From positions 45,128-109,127 of the forward strand of contig CANPZE010000002.1 in assembly GCA_947589315.1 (NCBI GenBank): a DNA stretch of 64,000 bases, given 5' to 3'. Both the position numbers and the translations under genes were made by a program. The notes beneath the pieces are model-generated. The model searched no databases, had not been told where the DNA came from, and worked only from the letters and a program-made list of their open reading frames with translations. Origin of the DNA: an uncultured Lachnospiraceae bacterium. GTDB lineage: Bacteria > Bacillota > Clostridia > Lachnospirales > Lachnospiraceae. Shown one piece after another: positions 1-9,004 of the stretch (its first letter is position 1; every line of letters starts with the position of its first letter).

Positions 1-305
1 CCTTTCATATAAGCCATTACCATAACAATTCCCAGTCCCACAACCCCTCCTGCAAGGCAGAAGAGCAGCCATGTTGCTGTGGCCTGCCAGAAATTCTGTC
101 TGAAACTGTGAAAAAATTCCCGCAAGACATAACCATGGCCATACCGGACTGACTTCACTGCGGCATAGTACAGGGCGCACAGCGCCGCGCCTATCGTGAC
201 CACAGGAATACAGCACACAACAAATATAATGTTTAATATTATCAAGTCCAATATTTTGGACAGTATAAGCATCGGCTTACTATCCAGCGCCAGCAGACCC
301 CTCAT
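1..305 (-). CDS. DUF624 (YesL-like) membrane protein, C-terminus cut by window edge
   Basis: The N-terminal 101 codons of a membrane protein run off the left edge. ATG is at 305-303, preceded on the coding strand by a GGCGGGGAG ribosome binding site. The start MRGLLALDSKP, a hydrophobic helix ending CCIPVVTIGAAL, then ALYYAAVKSVR and REFFHSFRQNFWQA, then a second helix, follow the DUF624/YesL family pattern. YesL-type proteins are small multi-pass proteins often near carbohydrate transport genes; their activity is not established. The gene begins 19 bp after the DUF1015 stop, so the two are probably co-transcribed. Family assignment is by motif recognition, and the missing C-terminus prevents a length check. 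Confidence 0.75.
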   Translation of the reverse strand, partial: MRGLLALDSKPMLILSKILDLIILNIIFVVCCIPVVTIGAALCALYYAAVKSVRYGHGYVLREFFHSFRQNFWQATATWLLFCLAGGVVGLGIVMVMAYMK

Positions 306-324
306 TGCGCTCCCCGCCTTCCTG

Positions 325-1563
325 TTATATTTTATGAATAAAAAGCCCGCTCCGGAGCTTTGGCTCAAACCAAGTGGATTTGGGCGGCATTAAAAGCCCT
401 GCATCCGCCACGGCAAATAGCTCTGTAATGGAAGTAGGATACATGGCAAAAGCCACCTTCATATCGGAATCAGCCCGTCTCTCCAACTCCTTTAGCCCCC
501 GGATCCCTCCCACGAAGTCAATCCGCTCATCCGTGCGGGGATCCCGGATTCCCAGGACCGGATCCAACAGATAATCCTGTAACAAAGACACATCGAGAGA
601 GGCTACCGGATCCTGGATCTCCAATAATTCCGGAGAAGCCTTCAGCAAATACCACTCGCCCTCCAGGTACATGGAAACTTCCCCCTTATTCCCAGGGGCG
701 ATGGGCTGCTTCTGAGGTTCCCCCACATGAAAATGCCGCCCTGCCGCCGAAAGAAACTCTTCTTTGGACAATCCATTCAGATCCTTAACACAGCGGTTAT
801 AATCCATGATCATCAGCTGATCATCGGGAAACAGTACAGACAGAAAGTAGTTAAACTCTTCTGTCCCATCATACCCCGGATGCTCCTGCCTTCTCTTCAG
901 CCCCACCTTAACAGCAGATGCCGCCCGGTGATGGCCGTCAGCAATATAGATTTCCTTTATCTCTGCAAAGGCAGCCTGAAGCGCCTGTACCTTCTCCGGC
1001 TCACAGATCTTCCATACCTTATGCCCAATCCCATCCACTGCCGTAAACTGGTACAGCGGAGACTTCTCCATGGCTTCGCCTACAATCTCATTGATCCTTT
1101 TCTGGGAACGGTAGGCCAGAAAGATCGGGCCAGTCTGCGCGCTCAATGTATCTACATGGCGGATCCTGTCCTGTTCCTTTTCTTCCCTGGTATTCTCATG
1201 CTTCTTGATCACATTGCCCAGGTAATCATCTACACTGGCGCAGGCCACAATCCCCGTCTGCTTTCTTCCATCCATGATCAGCTGATATACATAATAACTC
1301 GGATCCGGATCCTGAATATAAATCCCGTCCTCCTCCATCTGGGCCAGCAGTTGGGCCGCCCTGGCATACACCCGGTCATCATACATATCCACACTGTCAT
1401 CAAACTGGGTCTCTGCCCGGTCTATTTTTAAGAAGGAAAGCGGTTCCCTCTCCACCTCCCTGACTGCCTCCTGCCGGTTATATACATCATAGGGAAGAGC
1501 CGCCACCCTGTCTGCTTTTTCCCTGATCGGCCGTACTGCCAAAAATGGTTTTATCCCTGCCAT
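325..1563 (-). CDS. DUF1015 family cytoplasmic protein
   Basis: A 412-residue soluble protein starting MAGIKPFLAVRP, with the family's N-terminal ALPYDVYNRQEA and a central YIADGHHRAASA segment. DUF1015 proteins are widespread in anaerobic Firmicutes, often near serine biosynthesis genes, but their reaction is not settled. The DGHHR motif resembles the ParB/serine-kinase-like GHHR box, which suggests a nucleotide- or phosphate-related role; that is inference. Full length for the family. An extended -10 promoter lies about 40 bp upstream and the tpiA terminator separates it from the glycolytic operon, so it probably forms its own unit with the DUF624 gene downstream. Confidence 0.8.
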   Translation of the reverse strand: MAGIKPFLAVRPIREKADRVAALPYDVYNRQEAVREVEREPLSFLKIDRAETQFDDSVDMYDDRVYARAAQLLAQMEEDGIYIQDPDPSYYVYQLIMDGRKQTGIVACASVDDYLGNVIKKHENTREEKEQDRIRHVDTLSAQTGPIFLAYRSQKRINEIVGEAMEKSPLYQFTAVDGIGHKVWKICEPEKVQALQAAFAEIKEIYIADGHHRAASAVKVGLKRRQEHPGYDGTEEFNYFLSVLFPDDQLMIMDYNRCVKDLNGLSKEEFLSAAGRHFHVGEPQKQPIAPGNKGEVSMYLEGEWYLLKASPELLEIQDPVASLDVSLLQDYLLDPVLGIRDPRTDERIDFVGGIRGLKELERRADSDMKVAFAMYPTSITELFAVADAGLLMPPKSTWFEPKLRSGLFIHKI

Positions 1564-1601
1564 GTTTCTCCTCCATATGCGTACTTTTCTATTCCTTTAC
1601 C

Positions 1602-1610
1602 ATTATAACA
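1602..1610 (-). promoter_or_regulatory. Extended -10 promoter of the DUF1015 gene
   Basis: The minus strand reads TGTTATAAT, a perfect extended -10, about 40 bp upstream of the DUF1015 start. No good -35 hexamer is visible at 17 bp. It sits after the tpiA terminator. Confidence 0.5.
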
Positions 1611-1663
1611 GAAAGTGCGCAAGAATGCTACCAAAAAGGGCAAGCCTGCGCCAGCCGCTATAG

Positions 1664-1711
1664 AAAAAACCCGTTTCCGTTAGCAGGTTTCTACTAAAAG
1701 AAGCGGGTTTT
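1664..1711 (-). terminator. Intrinsic terminator after tpiA
   Basis: On the minus strand AAAACCCGCTTC pairs with GAAACGGGTTTT with one mismatch, and the 3' arm runs into a T tract. It lies about 40 bp after the tpiA stop and ends the gap-pgk-tpiA transcript. Confidence 0.75.
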
Positions 1712-1749
1712 AGTTTATACTATGCGCCAGAAGACCGGCCCATGCCTTA

Positions 1750-2499
1750 TTATTTGTAATTTACAATCTTACCAAATTCTGCCTTCAGGGAAGCGCCCCC
1801 TACCAGGCCTCCGTCTATATCCGGTTTGGAGAAAAGGTCTGCCGCATTTCCTGCATTGACAGATCCGCCATATTGAATGCGGATCTCATCAGCAACAGAC
1901 TGATCATAGATCTCAGCGATGCAGGCGCGGATCGCTCCGCACACCTCTTCCGCCTGATCGGAAGTAGCAGTCTCTCCAGTCCCGATAGCCCAGATCGGCT
2001 CGTAAGCAATGACTGCCTTCTTTGCCTGGTCTGCCGTTACATTCTGGAATGCAATCTTGATCTGCATCCGGATCCAGTCAATATAGACGCCCTGCTTTCT
2101 CTGGGTCAGACTCTCCCCGCAGCAGATAATGGGCGTAATGCCATGTTCAAAGGCTTTCAGTACCTTCTTATTCACAGTCTCATCCGTCTCTGCAAAATAT
2201 TCCCTTCTCTCAGAGTGCCCCAGAACCACATACTTTACACCTGCATCTACCAGCATATCCGGCGCAATCTCGCCAGTATAGGCGCCCTTCTCTTCAAAAT
2301 ACATATTCTCTGCGCCAATCTGGATATTGGTGCCTTTTGCGGCCTCCACGGCGGGAATGATGTCGATGGCAGGGACACAGAATACTACGTCTGCCTCGTC
2401 ATTTGCCACCAGCGGCTTCAGTTCATCGATCAATGCCACTGCCTCGCTGGGCGTCTTGTTCATTTTCCAGTTACCAGCAATAATCTTCTTTCTTGCCAT
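1750..2499 (-). CDS. tpiA: Triosephosphate isomerase
   Basis: Interconverts dihydroxyacetone phosphate and glyceraldehyde 3-phosphate in cytosolic glycolysis. The 249-residue protein has family-typical length and all key motifs: NWKMN with the substrate lysine near residue 12, GHSERR with the catalytic histidine, [11 protein letters not shown] with the catalytic glutamate, and the C-terminal GGSV and GLVGGAS phosphate-binding loops. I use the ATG giving MARKK, because GAGGG lies just upstream of it; an in-frame ATG four codons earlier has no spaced ribosome binding site. It follows pgk by 19 bp and is the last gene of the gap-pgk-tpiA operon. Confidence 0.97.
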   Translation of the reverse strand: MARKKIIAGNWKMNKTPSEAVALIDELKPLVANDEADVVFCVPAIDIIPAVEAAKGTNIQIGAENMYFEEKGAYTGEIAPDMLVDAGVKYVVLGHSERREYFAETDETVNKKVLKAFEHGITPIICCGESLTQRKQGVYIDWIRMQIKIAFQNVTADQAKKAVIAYEPIWAIGTGETATSDQAEEVCGAIRACIAEIYDQSVADEIRIQYGGSVNAGNAADLFSKPDIDGGLVGGASLKAEFGKIVNYK

Positions 2500-2518
2500 A
2501 TTAACCCTCATTTCTGTA

Positions 2519-3718
2519 TTATTTATCGTCTGCTGCTGCTACGCCGGGAAGCTCTTTGCCCTCCAGGAACTCCAGAGAAGCGCCGCCGCCAGTGGAGATA
2601 TGGGTCATCTTATCACCAAAGCCCAGCTGATTTACTGCAGCTGCAGAATCACCGCCGCCAATAATCGTGGTAGCTCCCTTCAGCGCCGCCATTGCCTCAG
2701 CCACTGCGATCGTACCCTTTGCAAAATTAGGCATCTCAAAGCAGCCCATGGGGCCGTTCCAGACTACCGTCTTGGCGCCGGCTATTGCCTCGGCAAAAAG
2801 CTCTGAGCTCTTAGGCCCGATATCCAGGCCCTCCATATCTGCCGGGATCTCTCCTCTGCCCACTACCTTGAAATTAGCATCATTAGAGAAGTCATCCGCT
2901 ACTGTCGTATCAATCGGGATCAGAAGCTTAACGCCCTTTTCTTCAGCTTTTTTCTCCATATCCAGGGCATACTCCTTGTAATCCTCCTCCAGAAGAGACT
3001 TTCCAACCTCCTCGCCATGAGCGGCCATAAAGGTATATGCCATGCCGCCGCCGATGATCAGCGTATCGACCTTGTCCAACAGATTATTAATGACAGAAAT
3101 CTTAGAGGATACCTTTGCGCCGCCCAGGATGGCCACAAAAGGACGCTCCGGATTATTCACTGCATTGCCCAGGAAATCAATTTCCTTCTGCATCAGATAG
3201 CCGACTACGCAGTCGCCGTCAACAAACTGTGTCACGCCCACATTGGAGCAGTGCGCTCTGTGCGCGGTACCAAAAGCGTCATTTACAAACACATCTGCCA
3301 GGGAAGCCAGTTCCTTGGAAAATGCCTCTCCGTTCTTAGTCTCCTCAGCCCTGTAACGAGTGTTCTCCAGAAGGATTACGTCTCCATCCTGCATTGCAGC
3401 CACTGCCGCCTTTGCATTGTCGCCTACCACATTGGAGTCTGCAGCGAACTTTACTTCCTGCCCCAGAAGTTCTGTCAACCTTGCTGCCACCGGCGCCAGG
3501 GAAAGCTCCGGCTTCGGTTCTCCCTTAGGCTTGCCCAGGTGGGAACAAAGAATGATCTTACCGCCGTCAGCTATCAGCTTCTTGATCGTAGGAAGAGCTG
3601 CCACCAGACGGTTCTCATCGGTAATCTTTCCATCCTGCAGAGGCACATTAAAATCACAGCGTACCAATACCTTTTTGCCTTTTACATTAATATCATCTAC
3701 TGATTTTTTATTTAACAT
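2519..3718 (-). CDS. pgk: Phosphoglycerate kinase
   Basis: Transfers phosphate from 1,3-bisphosphoglycerate to ADP in glycolysis. At 399 residues it has the expected length. Visible signatures are VRCDFNVPL near residue 20, the SHLGKPKG loop, [10 protein letters not shown], the [10 protein letters not shown] hinge and nucleotide region, and the C-terminal IGGGDSAAA and HISTGGGA phosphate loops. An open frame extends upstream, but the start is placed at MLNKKSV because AGAGGA lies 6-7 nt before that ATG and homologous proteins begin here. It sits 150 bp downstream of gap, with a hairpin between them, and just before tpiA. Confidence 0.97.
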   Translation of the reverse strand: MLNKKSVDDINVKGKKVLVRCDFNVPLQDGKITDENRLVAALPTIKKLIADGGKIILCSHLGKPKGEPKPELSLAPVAARLTELLGQEVKFAADSNVVGDNAKAAVAAMQDGDVILLENTRYRAEETKNGEAFSKELASLADVFVNDAFGTAHRAHCSNVGVTQFVDGDCVVGYLMQKEIDFLGNAVNNPERPFVAILGGAKVSSKISVINNLLDKVDTLIIGGGMAYTFMAAHGEEVGKSLLEEDYKEYALDMEKKAEEKGVKLLIPIDTTVADDFSNDANFKVVGRGEIPADMEGLDIGPKSSELFAEAIAGAKTVVWNGPMGCFEMPNFAKGTIAVAEAMAALKGATTIIGGGDSAAAVNQLGFGDKMTHISTGGGASLEFLEGKELPGVAAADDK

Positions 3719-3814
3719 AATTTTCCTCTTTCTGCGCTGCTTACAGACATCAGCCGATTCACGGGAAGCAGCCCAAGACGCAAACCGGCCCATTGTTCTA
3801 TGACTAACAAAACA

Positions 3815-3840
3815 GGCCCGGCCCAATAAAAGACCGGACC
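3815..3840 (-). other. Hairpin between gap and pgk
   Basis: On the minus strand GGTCCGG pairs with CCGGGCC, including one G-U pair, across a 12-nt loop, and the downstream sequence has a run of four T. It could be a weak terminator or a processing site giving more gap than pgk mRNA. No true T tract is present, so I do not call it a terminator. Confidence 0.4.
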
Positions 3841-3868
3841 CGTAGATGGATCAATAAATCACCTTATA

Positions 3869-4885
3869 TTATGCCAGCTCAGAGAAGTACTTGATCGTCC
3901 TTACCATCTGAGAGGTGTAAGAATTCTCGTTGTCATACCAGGATACTACCTGTACCTCATACAGATCATCGGAAATCTTGGAAACCATTGTCTGAGTTGC
4001 ATCAAACAGGGAACCATATCTCATTCCAATGATATCAGAGGATACGATCTCATCCTCGTTATATCCGAAGGACTCATTTGCTGCTGCCTTCATAGCTGCA
4101 TTGATACCCTCAACGGTAACATCTGCTTTCTTAACAACTGCTGTCAGGATAGTAGTAGAACCGGTAGGAGTAGGAACACGCTGTGCAGAGCCGATCAGCT
4201 TGCCGTTCAGTTCAGGGATGACCAGGCCGATAGCCTTAGCAGCTCCTGTGCTGTTAGGAACGATGTTTACTGCAGCTGCGCGGGACCTTCTCAAGTCGCC
4301 CTTTCTCTGCGGGCCGTCCAGCGTCATCTGATCGCCGGTATATGCATGGATCGTTACCATGATACCAGACTGAACCTCTGCATACTTGTTCAGAGCGTCA
4401 GCCATAGGCGCCAGACAGTTGGTAGTACAGGAAGCAGCGGAGATAATCTTGTCCTCTGCCTTCAGCGTCTTGTGGTTGGTGTTGTATACGATAGTAGGAA
4501 GATCATTTCCTGCAGGAGCAGAAATAACAACCTTACGCGCACCGGCATTGATATGAGCCTGAGCCTTCTCCTTAGAGGTGTAGAAGCCAGAGCACTCAAG
4601 GACAACGTCTACGCCAAGCTCGCCCCAGGGACAATTGTTGGCATCCGGGAATGCATAGATCTTAATCTCCTTGCCGTCGACTGTGATGGAATCATCACCA
4701 GCAGAAACTGTATCAGCCTTATCATACTTACCCTGGGATGAATCATACTTCAACAGATGTGCAAGCATCTTAGGGCTTGTCAGATCATTGATAGCTACCA
4801 CTTCATAACCCTCAGCGCCGAACATCTGTCTGAAAGCAAGACGACCGATACGACCGAAACCGTTAATCGCAACTTTTACTGCCAT
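3869..4885 (-). CDS. gap: Glyceraldehyde-3-phosphate dehydrogenase, type I
   Basis: NAD-dependent oxidation of glyceraldehyde 3-phosphate to 1,3-bisphosphoglycerate in glycolysis. The 338-residue protein has the Rossmann start [11 protein letters not shown], the acidic cofactor residue in AINDLTS, the active-site [12 protein letters not shown] with Cys153, and the partner His180 in TIHAYTGDQ. The C-terminal [13 protein letters not shown] is family-typical. The ribosome binding site is a clean AGGAGG. It is the first gene of the gap-pgk-tpiA run, with a strong promoter 85-115 bp upstream. Confidence 0.97.
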   Translation of the reverse strand: MAVKVAINGFGRIGRLAFRQMFGAEGYEVVAINDLTSPKMLAHLLKYDSSQGKYDKADTVSAGDDSITVDGKEIKIYAFPDANNCPWGELGVDVVLECSGFYTSKEKAQAHINAGARKVVISAPAGNDLPTIVYNTNHKTLKAEDKIISAASCTTNCLAPMADALNKYAEVQSGIMVTIHAYTGDQMTLDGPQRKGDLRRSRAAAVNIVPNSTGAAKAIGLVIPELNGKLIGSAQRVPTPTGSTTILTAVVKKADVTVEGINAAMKAAANESFGYNEDEIVSSDIIGMRYGSLFDATQTMVSKISDDLYEVQVVSWYDNENSYTSQMVRTIKYFSELA

Positions 4886-4970
4886 TTTTAATTCCTCCTA
4901 AAATTTTTTTATAATTTACTGTTCTCATAAAAAATTTATCCAAACAGCAATTTATCAATTTCCAATGACT

Positions 4971-4999
4971 ATTGTAGCTAATTTAGCTGGAAATTTCAA
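4971..4999 (-). promoter_or_regulatory. Sigma-A promoter of gap
   Basis: The minus strand has TTGAAA (4999-4994), a 17-bp spacer and TACAAT (4976-4971). Transcription would start near 4964, giving a leader of about 80 nt. Confidence 0.75.
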
Positions 5000-5090
5000 G
5001 AATAATTTTCTATTTCGGGCAATTCTCTGGAATTTCACCAAAATTTCCCGACTGCATACGGCATCCAGGCCCCCTGGGTGCCCCGCCGGA

Positions 5091-5618
5091 TCATCTGTCC
5101 GGGCTCCAAAGCCGGATCTCTCCCGCCTTCAGAGATTCCTGCACCAGAATCGTGCGCTGGTTGGCCGAGCCCTTAAATACCAGCCCCAGATCCTTCTGCT
5201 CAATGAGAAATTCCCCGTCCACCAGCACATCCAGGTAAGACAGCAGTTCTCTGGTCTCCGGCCATTCCTGATACATTCTTCCCAAAATATCCTTTTCATA
5301 GTCATATCCGGTAAAGCACCATATGTTTTTGTCCGGGTAAGCCTGCCGGACCTGGCGCAGCAGCGGGAGAAGCCCCTGCTGGTTCACCTGCTCCAGCGGC
5401 TCCCCTCCCAGCAAGGTCAGGCCCCTTACATATTCCGGCCGCATATATTCCAGGATGCGCTCTGTCGTCTCCTGCGTATAGGGTTCTCCGTAAGCAAAAT
5501 CCCAGGTCTCCGGATTAAAACACTCCTTACAGTGGTGGGTACACCCGCTGACAAACAGGGACACCCGCACTCCCGGCCCATTCGCCACATCGTACTGCTT
5601 GATCTCCGCATAATTCAT
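5091..5618 (-). CDS. nrdG: Anaerobic ribonucleotide reductase activating enzyme
   Basis: Radical SAM enzyme that installs the glycyl radical on NrdD under anaerobic conditions. The iron-sulfur motif is CTHHCKEC (CxxxCxxC) near residues 26-33, preceded by GPGVRVSLFVSGC as usual for NrdG, and GGEPL follows. At 175 residues it is a normal NrdG. It lies 35 bp downstream of nrdD in the same orientation, so the two are co-transcribed behind the NrdR-type operator upstream of nrdD. Confidence 0.95.
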   Translation of the reverse strand: MNYAEIKQYDVANGPGVRVSLFVSGCTHHCKECFNPETWDFAYGEPYTQETTERILEYMRPEYVRGLTLLGGEPLEQVNQQGLLPLLRQVRQAYPDKNIWCFTGYDYEKDILGRMYQEWPETRELLSYLDVLVDGEFLIEQKDLGLVFKGSANQRTILVQESLKAGEIRLWSPDR

Positions 5619-5653
5619 ATCTGCCCTGTCCTTCCTATTCTGATCCCTGTTCC

Positions 5654-7780
5654 TTACAGGTGAAGGGTACGGGAATTAATCTCCTTGGTCTTACCCACAT
5701 TCCAGAAATTCTCTCCCAGATAGCCGCAGGTCCTCCTGGTTACATTCATTTTATTCTTGTCCTTATTATGGCATTGGGGACATTCCCACTCTAATCTGTC
5801 ATTAATAATAATCTCCCCGTCATAGCCGCAGACATGGCAGTAATCTGACTTCGTGTTAAATTCTGCATATTGGATGTTATCATAGATGAAACGTACCACA
5901 TCCTCCAGGGCCTGCAGATTGTGGCGCATATTAGGGATCTCCACATAGGAGATCGCACCTCCCGAGGAGATCTCCTGGAATTGGCTTTCAAACGTAAACT
6001 TACTGAAAGCATCGATCTTCTCCCGCACATCCACATGGTAGGAATTAGTATAATACCCTTTGTCTGTCACATCTTTGATCTCTCCAAACCGTTTCCGGTC
6101 GATCTCCGCAAAGCGGTAACACAGGCTTTCTGCAGGCGTCCCATACAGGCCGAAGGCAATCCCGGTCTCCAGCTTCCAGGTATCGCAGGCCAGGCGCAGG
6201 CGTTTCATCAGCCGCAGGGCAAAATTCGTACCCTTAGGGTCCGTATGGCTTACCCCCGTCATCAGCTTGGTCACCTCATAAACGCCAATATATCCCAGAG
6301 AAATGGTGGAATACCCATCATGGAGAAGGCGGTCGATAGTCTCTCCCTTCTTCAGGCGGGCAATAGCCCCATACTGCCAGTGGATCGGGCTTACATTGGA
6401 CAAAGTCCCCTCCAGGGCGTGGTGGCGGCACATCAGCGCCTCAAAGCAAAGCGCCAGGCGTTCCTCCAGCAGGGACCAGAATTTCTCTTCATCCCCCTGG
6501 GCCAGTATCCCGATCTGGGGCAGATTCAGGCTGACTACTCCCTGATTGAACCGTCCCTCAAACTGATACTCTCCCTTCTCATCCTTCCACGGTGTGAGAA
6601 AGCTGCGGCAGCCCATACAGGAAAAAACATTCCCTGAATAATTCTTGCGCATCATCTTAGCTGAGATATAATCAGGATACATCCGTTTTGCAGAACATTT
6701 CACTGCCAGCCTGGTAAGATAGTCATACTTCCCGCCCTTCAGGCAGTTGTGTTCATCCAGCACATAGACCAGCTTAGGGAAGGCGGGCGTCACATAAACC
6801 CCCTTCTCATTCTTGATCCCTTCGATCCTCTGTTTGAGGATCTCCTCTATGATCATAGCGTTCTCTTCAATATAAGGATCGTCCTGGTCCAGATTCAGGA
6901 ACAGAGTCACAAAAGGAGATTGTCCGTTGGTGGTCATCAATGTATTGATCTGGTATTGGATCGTCTGCACTCCAGATTTTAATTCATCCTGTAGCCGGTC
7001 CCGGATAAAGCTCTCCCGAATCTCCGGGCTAATGGAGTCCCCATACATTTCCTGATAATGGAGCTCATACTTCTCCCTGCTCTTGCGCAGGTATCTGCCC
7101 AGATGGCGGATATCCACAGACTGGCCGCCGTACTGGCTGCTGGCTACCGCAGAGATAATCTGGGTCATAACGGTACAGGCTACCTGGAAACTCTTTGGAC
7201 TCTCAATCAGTTTTCCATTCATTACAGTACCCTTATCCAGCATATCCCCGATATTGATCAGGCAGCAGTTGAAAATGCTCTGCAGAAAGTAATCCATATC
7301 ATGAAAATGCAGAACGCCCTCTTCGTGGGCTTTTACAATCTTTTCCGGCAGGAGCACCCTCTTCGTCAGATCCTTGGAGACCTCCCCTGCGATCAGATCC
7401 CTCTGGGTAGAAGCGATATAAGCGTTTTTATTGGAATTCTCCTCCATGACATCCTTATTGCTGTTCTTGATCAGGCTCATGATGGAATCATCCGTTGTAT
7501 TGGCCCGGCGTACCATTTCCCGGGTATAGCGGTAAATAATATATTTCTTGGCCAGAGTAAACTTCCGTTCCGCCATCAGCTTCTGCTCGATCATATCCTG
7601 GATAGCCTCTACCTGAAGATTGTCCACGCCTTTGTTCTCAATGCTGGCCACGATCGCATCAATCTTTTCCTCAGAAATCTGCTCATAATGATCTACCTCG
7701 GCATTCGCCTTCTGGATGGCTGCCACAATCTTATTCCTGTCATACTCCACAATCCGCCCATCACGCTTAGTTACCTTCAT
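5654..7780 (-). CDS. nrdD: Anaerobic (class III) ribonucleoside-triphosphate reductase
   Basis: Makes deoxyribonucleotides without oxygen using a glycyl radical. The 708-residue protein begins with an ATP-cone (about residues 1-90, MKVTKRDGRIVEYDRNKI), which normally binds ATP/dATP to set activity. Near the C-terminus are the paired CxxC motifs of the zinc site (CHVCG and CPQCH, roughly residues 648-670), then RTCGYLGENFWN, whose glycine near residue 686 is the expected radical site. The ribosome binding site is GAGGAGG. nrdG follows directly. The upstream promoter is overlapped by an NrdR box, indicating repression when dNTPs are plentiful. Confidence 0.97.
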   Translation of the reverse strand: MKVTKRDGRIVEYDRNKIVAAIQKANAEVDHYEQISEEKIDAIVASIENKGVDNLQVEAIQDMIEQKLMAERKFTLAKKYIIYRYTREMVRRANTTDDSIMSLIKNSNKDVMEENSNKNAYIASTQRDLIAGEVSKDLTKRVLLPEKIVKAHEEGVLHFHDMDYFLQSIFNCCLINIGDMLDKGTVMNGKLIESPKSFQVACTVMTQIISAVASSQYGGQSVDIRHLGRYLRKSREKYELHYQEMYGDSISPEIRESFIRDRLQDELKSGVQTIQYQINTLMTTNGQSPFVTLFLNLDQDDPYIEENAMIIEEILKQRIEGIKNEKGVYVTPAFPKLVYVLDEHNCLKGGKYDYLTRLAVKCSAKRMYPDYISAKMMRKNYSGNVFSCMGCRSFLTPWKDEKGEYQFEGRFNQGVVSLNLPQIGILAQGDEEKFWSLLEERLALCFEALMCRHHALEGTLSNVSPIHWQYGAIARLKKGETIDRLLHDGYSTISLGYIGVYEVTKLMTGVSHTDPKGTNFALRLMKRLRLACDTWKLETGIAFGLYGTPAESLCYRFAEIDRKRFGEIKDVTDKGYYTNSYHVDVREKIDAFSKFTFESQFQEISSGGAISYVEIPNMRHNLQALEDVVRFIYDNIQYAEFNTKSDYCHVCGYDGEIIINDRLEWECPQCHNKDKNKMNVTRRTCGYLGENFWNVGKTKEINSRTLHL

Positions 7781-7825
7781 TCCTTTGCTCCTCCTCGTAA
7801 TTCTATTGGGATAAATCCGTGAGAT

Positions 7826-7854
7826 ATTATAGCATTACGCGCAAAAAAAGTCCA
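7826..7854 (-). promoter_or_regulatory. Promoter of nrdDG
   Basis: The minus strand has TGGACT (7854-7849), a 17-bp spacer and a perfect TATAAT (7831-7826). The -35 hexamer overlaps the proximal NrdR box, so bound NrdR would block RNA polymerase. Confidence 0.65.
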
Positions 7855-7898
7855 CTATATCTTGTGATTTTCTCCTGTTTCTTCACTAGATATAGTGG
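7852..7898. promoter_or_regulatory. Tandem NrdR boxes, also a hairpin with T tract
   Basis: Two 16-bp boxes, CCACTATATCTTGTGA at 7852-7867 and TCACTAGATATAGTGG at 7883-7898, match the NrdR consensus acaCwAtATaTwGtgt. They start 31 bp apart, the three-helical-turn spacing known for NrdR sites. The boxes are inverted relative to each other, so the transcript from mutY can fold them into a 12-bp stem (TCCACTATATCT with AGATATAGTGGA) followed by seven T. One segment may therefore act both as mutY terminator and as nrdD operator. Confidence 0.75.
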
Positions 7899-7922
7899 AA
7901 CTCTGCTTTTTTCTAAGTGTTA

Positions 7923-8978
7923 CTACTGTAGTTTGCCCGGCTGGATCTTCTGGTAATAGCGCCGGAATGCCGAGGGGATGCTGTAAATCTCCTGCATTTC
8001 TTCCGGTGTAGACCATGTTTCTTCTCTCAGCGCATCCGGCAGCTTCCTCAGATGGATAAGATATCCCAGCATATGCCATTCCACATGAGAAAAAACATGT
8101 TTGCCTTTTCCAAGCAGTTCTATCTCATCCTCCTGGGCATCCCACTCTGATAACATATCCTGCAGCTGTCCCAGCCCCAGCCGCCCTTCCTGGGAAGGAA
8201 ATTCCCAAAGCCCGGCCAGCAGCCCCTGGTCCGGGCGCTTCTGCAGCAGATACTTTCCCTGATATTCGAGCAGCAATACCGTCCTCTCTTCCTGCCTCCG
8301 CTCCTTCTTTGCCGGTTTCACCGGATAAGCCTGGGGATTGCCCTGACACGCCGCCCTGCAGCAGGAGGCCAGGGGGCAGGAGGAACAATGCGGCGCGCCG
8401 TTGGGCAGGCAGACCAAGGCTCCCAGATCCATCCACGCCTGGTTAAACGCCCCTGCCTCCTTCTCCGGAACAATCTCCTGAATCTCCTGGCGGATCCTCT
8501 GCCTGACAGGCCCGCGCGTAATATCGGAAGCATCGGCCTTCAATCGTGTATAAATGCGGTATACATTGCCATCCACTGCAGGTACCGGCTTTCCAAAAGC
8601 CATCGATGCGATCGCTCCCGCTGTATATTCTCCAATCCCTGGAAGCTTAAGCAATTCCTCATATTCCCGGGGGAAATGTCCCTGATATTCCTCCTGGATC
8701 ATCCGTGCCGCCTTCTGAAGGTTTCTGGCCCGGTTGTAATAGCCCAGCCCCTGCCACAGCTTCATCAGCTGATCCTCATCTGCCTGAGCCAGAGCTTCTA
8801 CAGTAGGAAGCCTGTCCAGGAAACGGCGATAATATTCCTTTACTGCCTCCACCCTGGTCTGCTGCAGCATAATCTCCGAGATCCATACATGGTAGGGGGT
8901 GGGATCCTGTCTCCAGGGAAGCGTCCTGGCGTTTGTCTCATACCACTGAAGTAATGGTCCTACTATCCTTTTCATCAT
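7923..8978 (-). CDS. mutY: A/G-specific adenine glycosylase
   Basis: Base-excision repair enzyme that removes adenine mispaired with 8-oxoguanine. N-terminal domain (about residues 1-220): PWRQDPTPYHVWISEIMLQQTRV, the helix-hairpin-helix LPGIGEYTAGAIASMAFG with its catalytic Asp in PAVDGNVYRI, and the iron-sulfur cysteines in VCLPNGAPHCSSCPLASCC. C-terminal NUDIX-like domain (about 230-345): LLLEYQGKYLLQKRP and GLWEFPSQEG. Normal length at 351 residues. Two adjacent ATGs could start it; the first is used. It starts 26 bp after the sigma-like gene, and the two probably form an operon. Confidence 0.95.
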   Translation of the reverse strand: MMKRIVGPLLQWYETNARTLPWRQDPTPYHVWISEIMLQQTRVEAVKEYYRRFLDRLPTVEALAQADEDQLMKLWQGLGYYNRARNLQKAARMIQEEYQGHFPREYEELLKLPGIGEYTAGAIASMAFGKPVPAVDGNVYRIYTRLKADASDITRGPVRQRIRQEIQEIVPEKEAGAFNQAWMDLGALVCLPNGAPHCSSCPLASCCRAACQGNPQAYPVKPAKKERRQEERTVLLLEYQGKYLLQKRPDQGLLAGLWEFPSQEGRLGLGQLQDMLSEWDAQEDEIELLGKGKHVFSHVEWHMLGYLIHLRKLPDALREETWSTPEEMQEIYSIPSAFRRYYQKIQPGKLQ

Positions 8979-9004
8979 TGATCCAATCCCTTTCTCGAAA
9001 AAGG

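Noticed and set aside
727..1431. Open plus-strand frame of 234 codons
   Set aside because: Lies wholly antisense to the DUF1015 gene, has no ribosome binding site and a composition typical of a shadow frame.
1873..2664. Open plus-strand frame of 263 codons
   Set aside because: Antisense across tpiA and the end of pgk, both certain genes; no family recognised.
3017..3803. Overlapping plus-strand frames
   Set aside because: Antisense shadows of pgk with no start signals.
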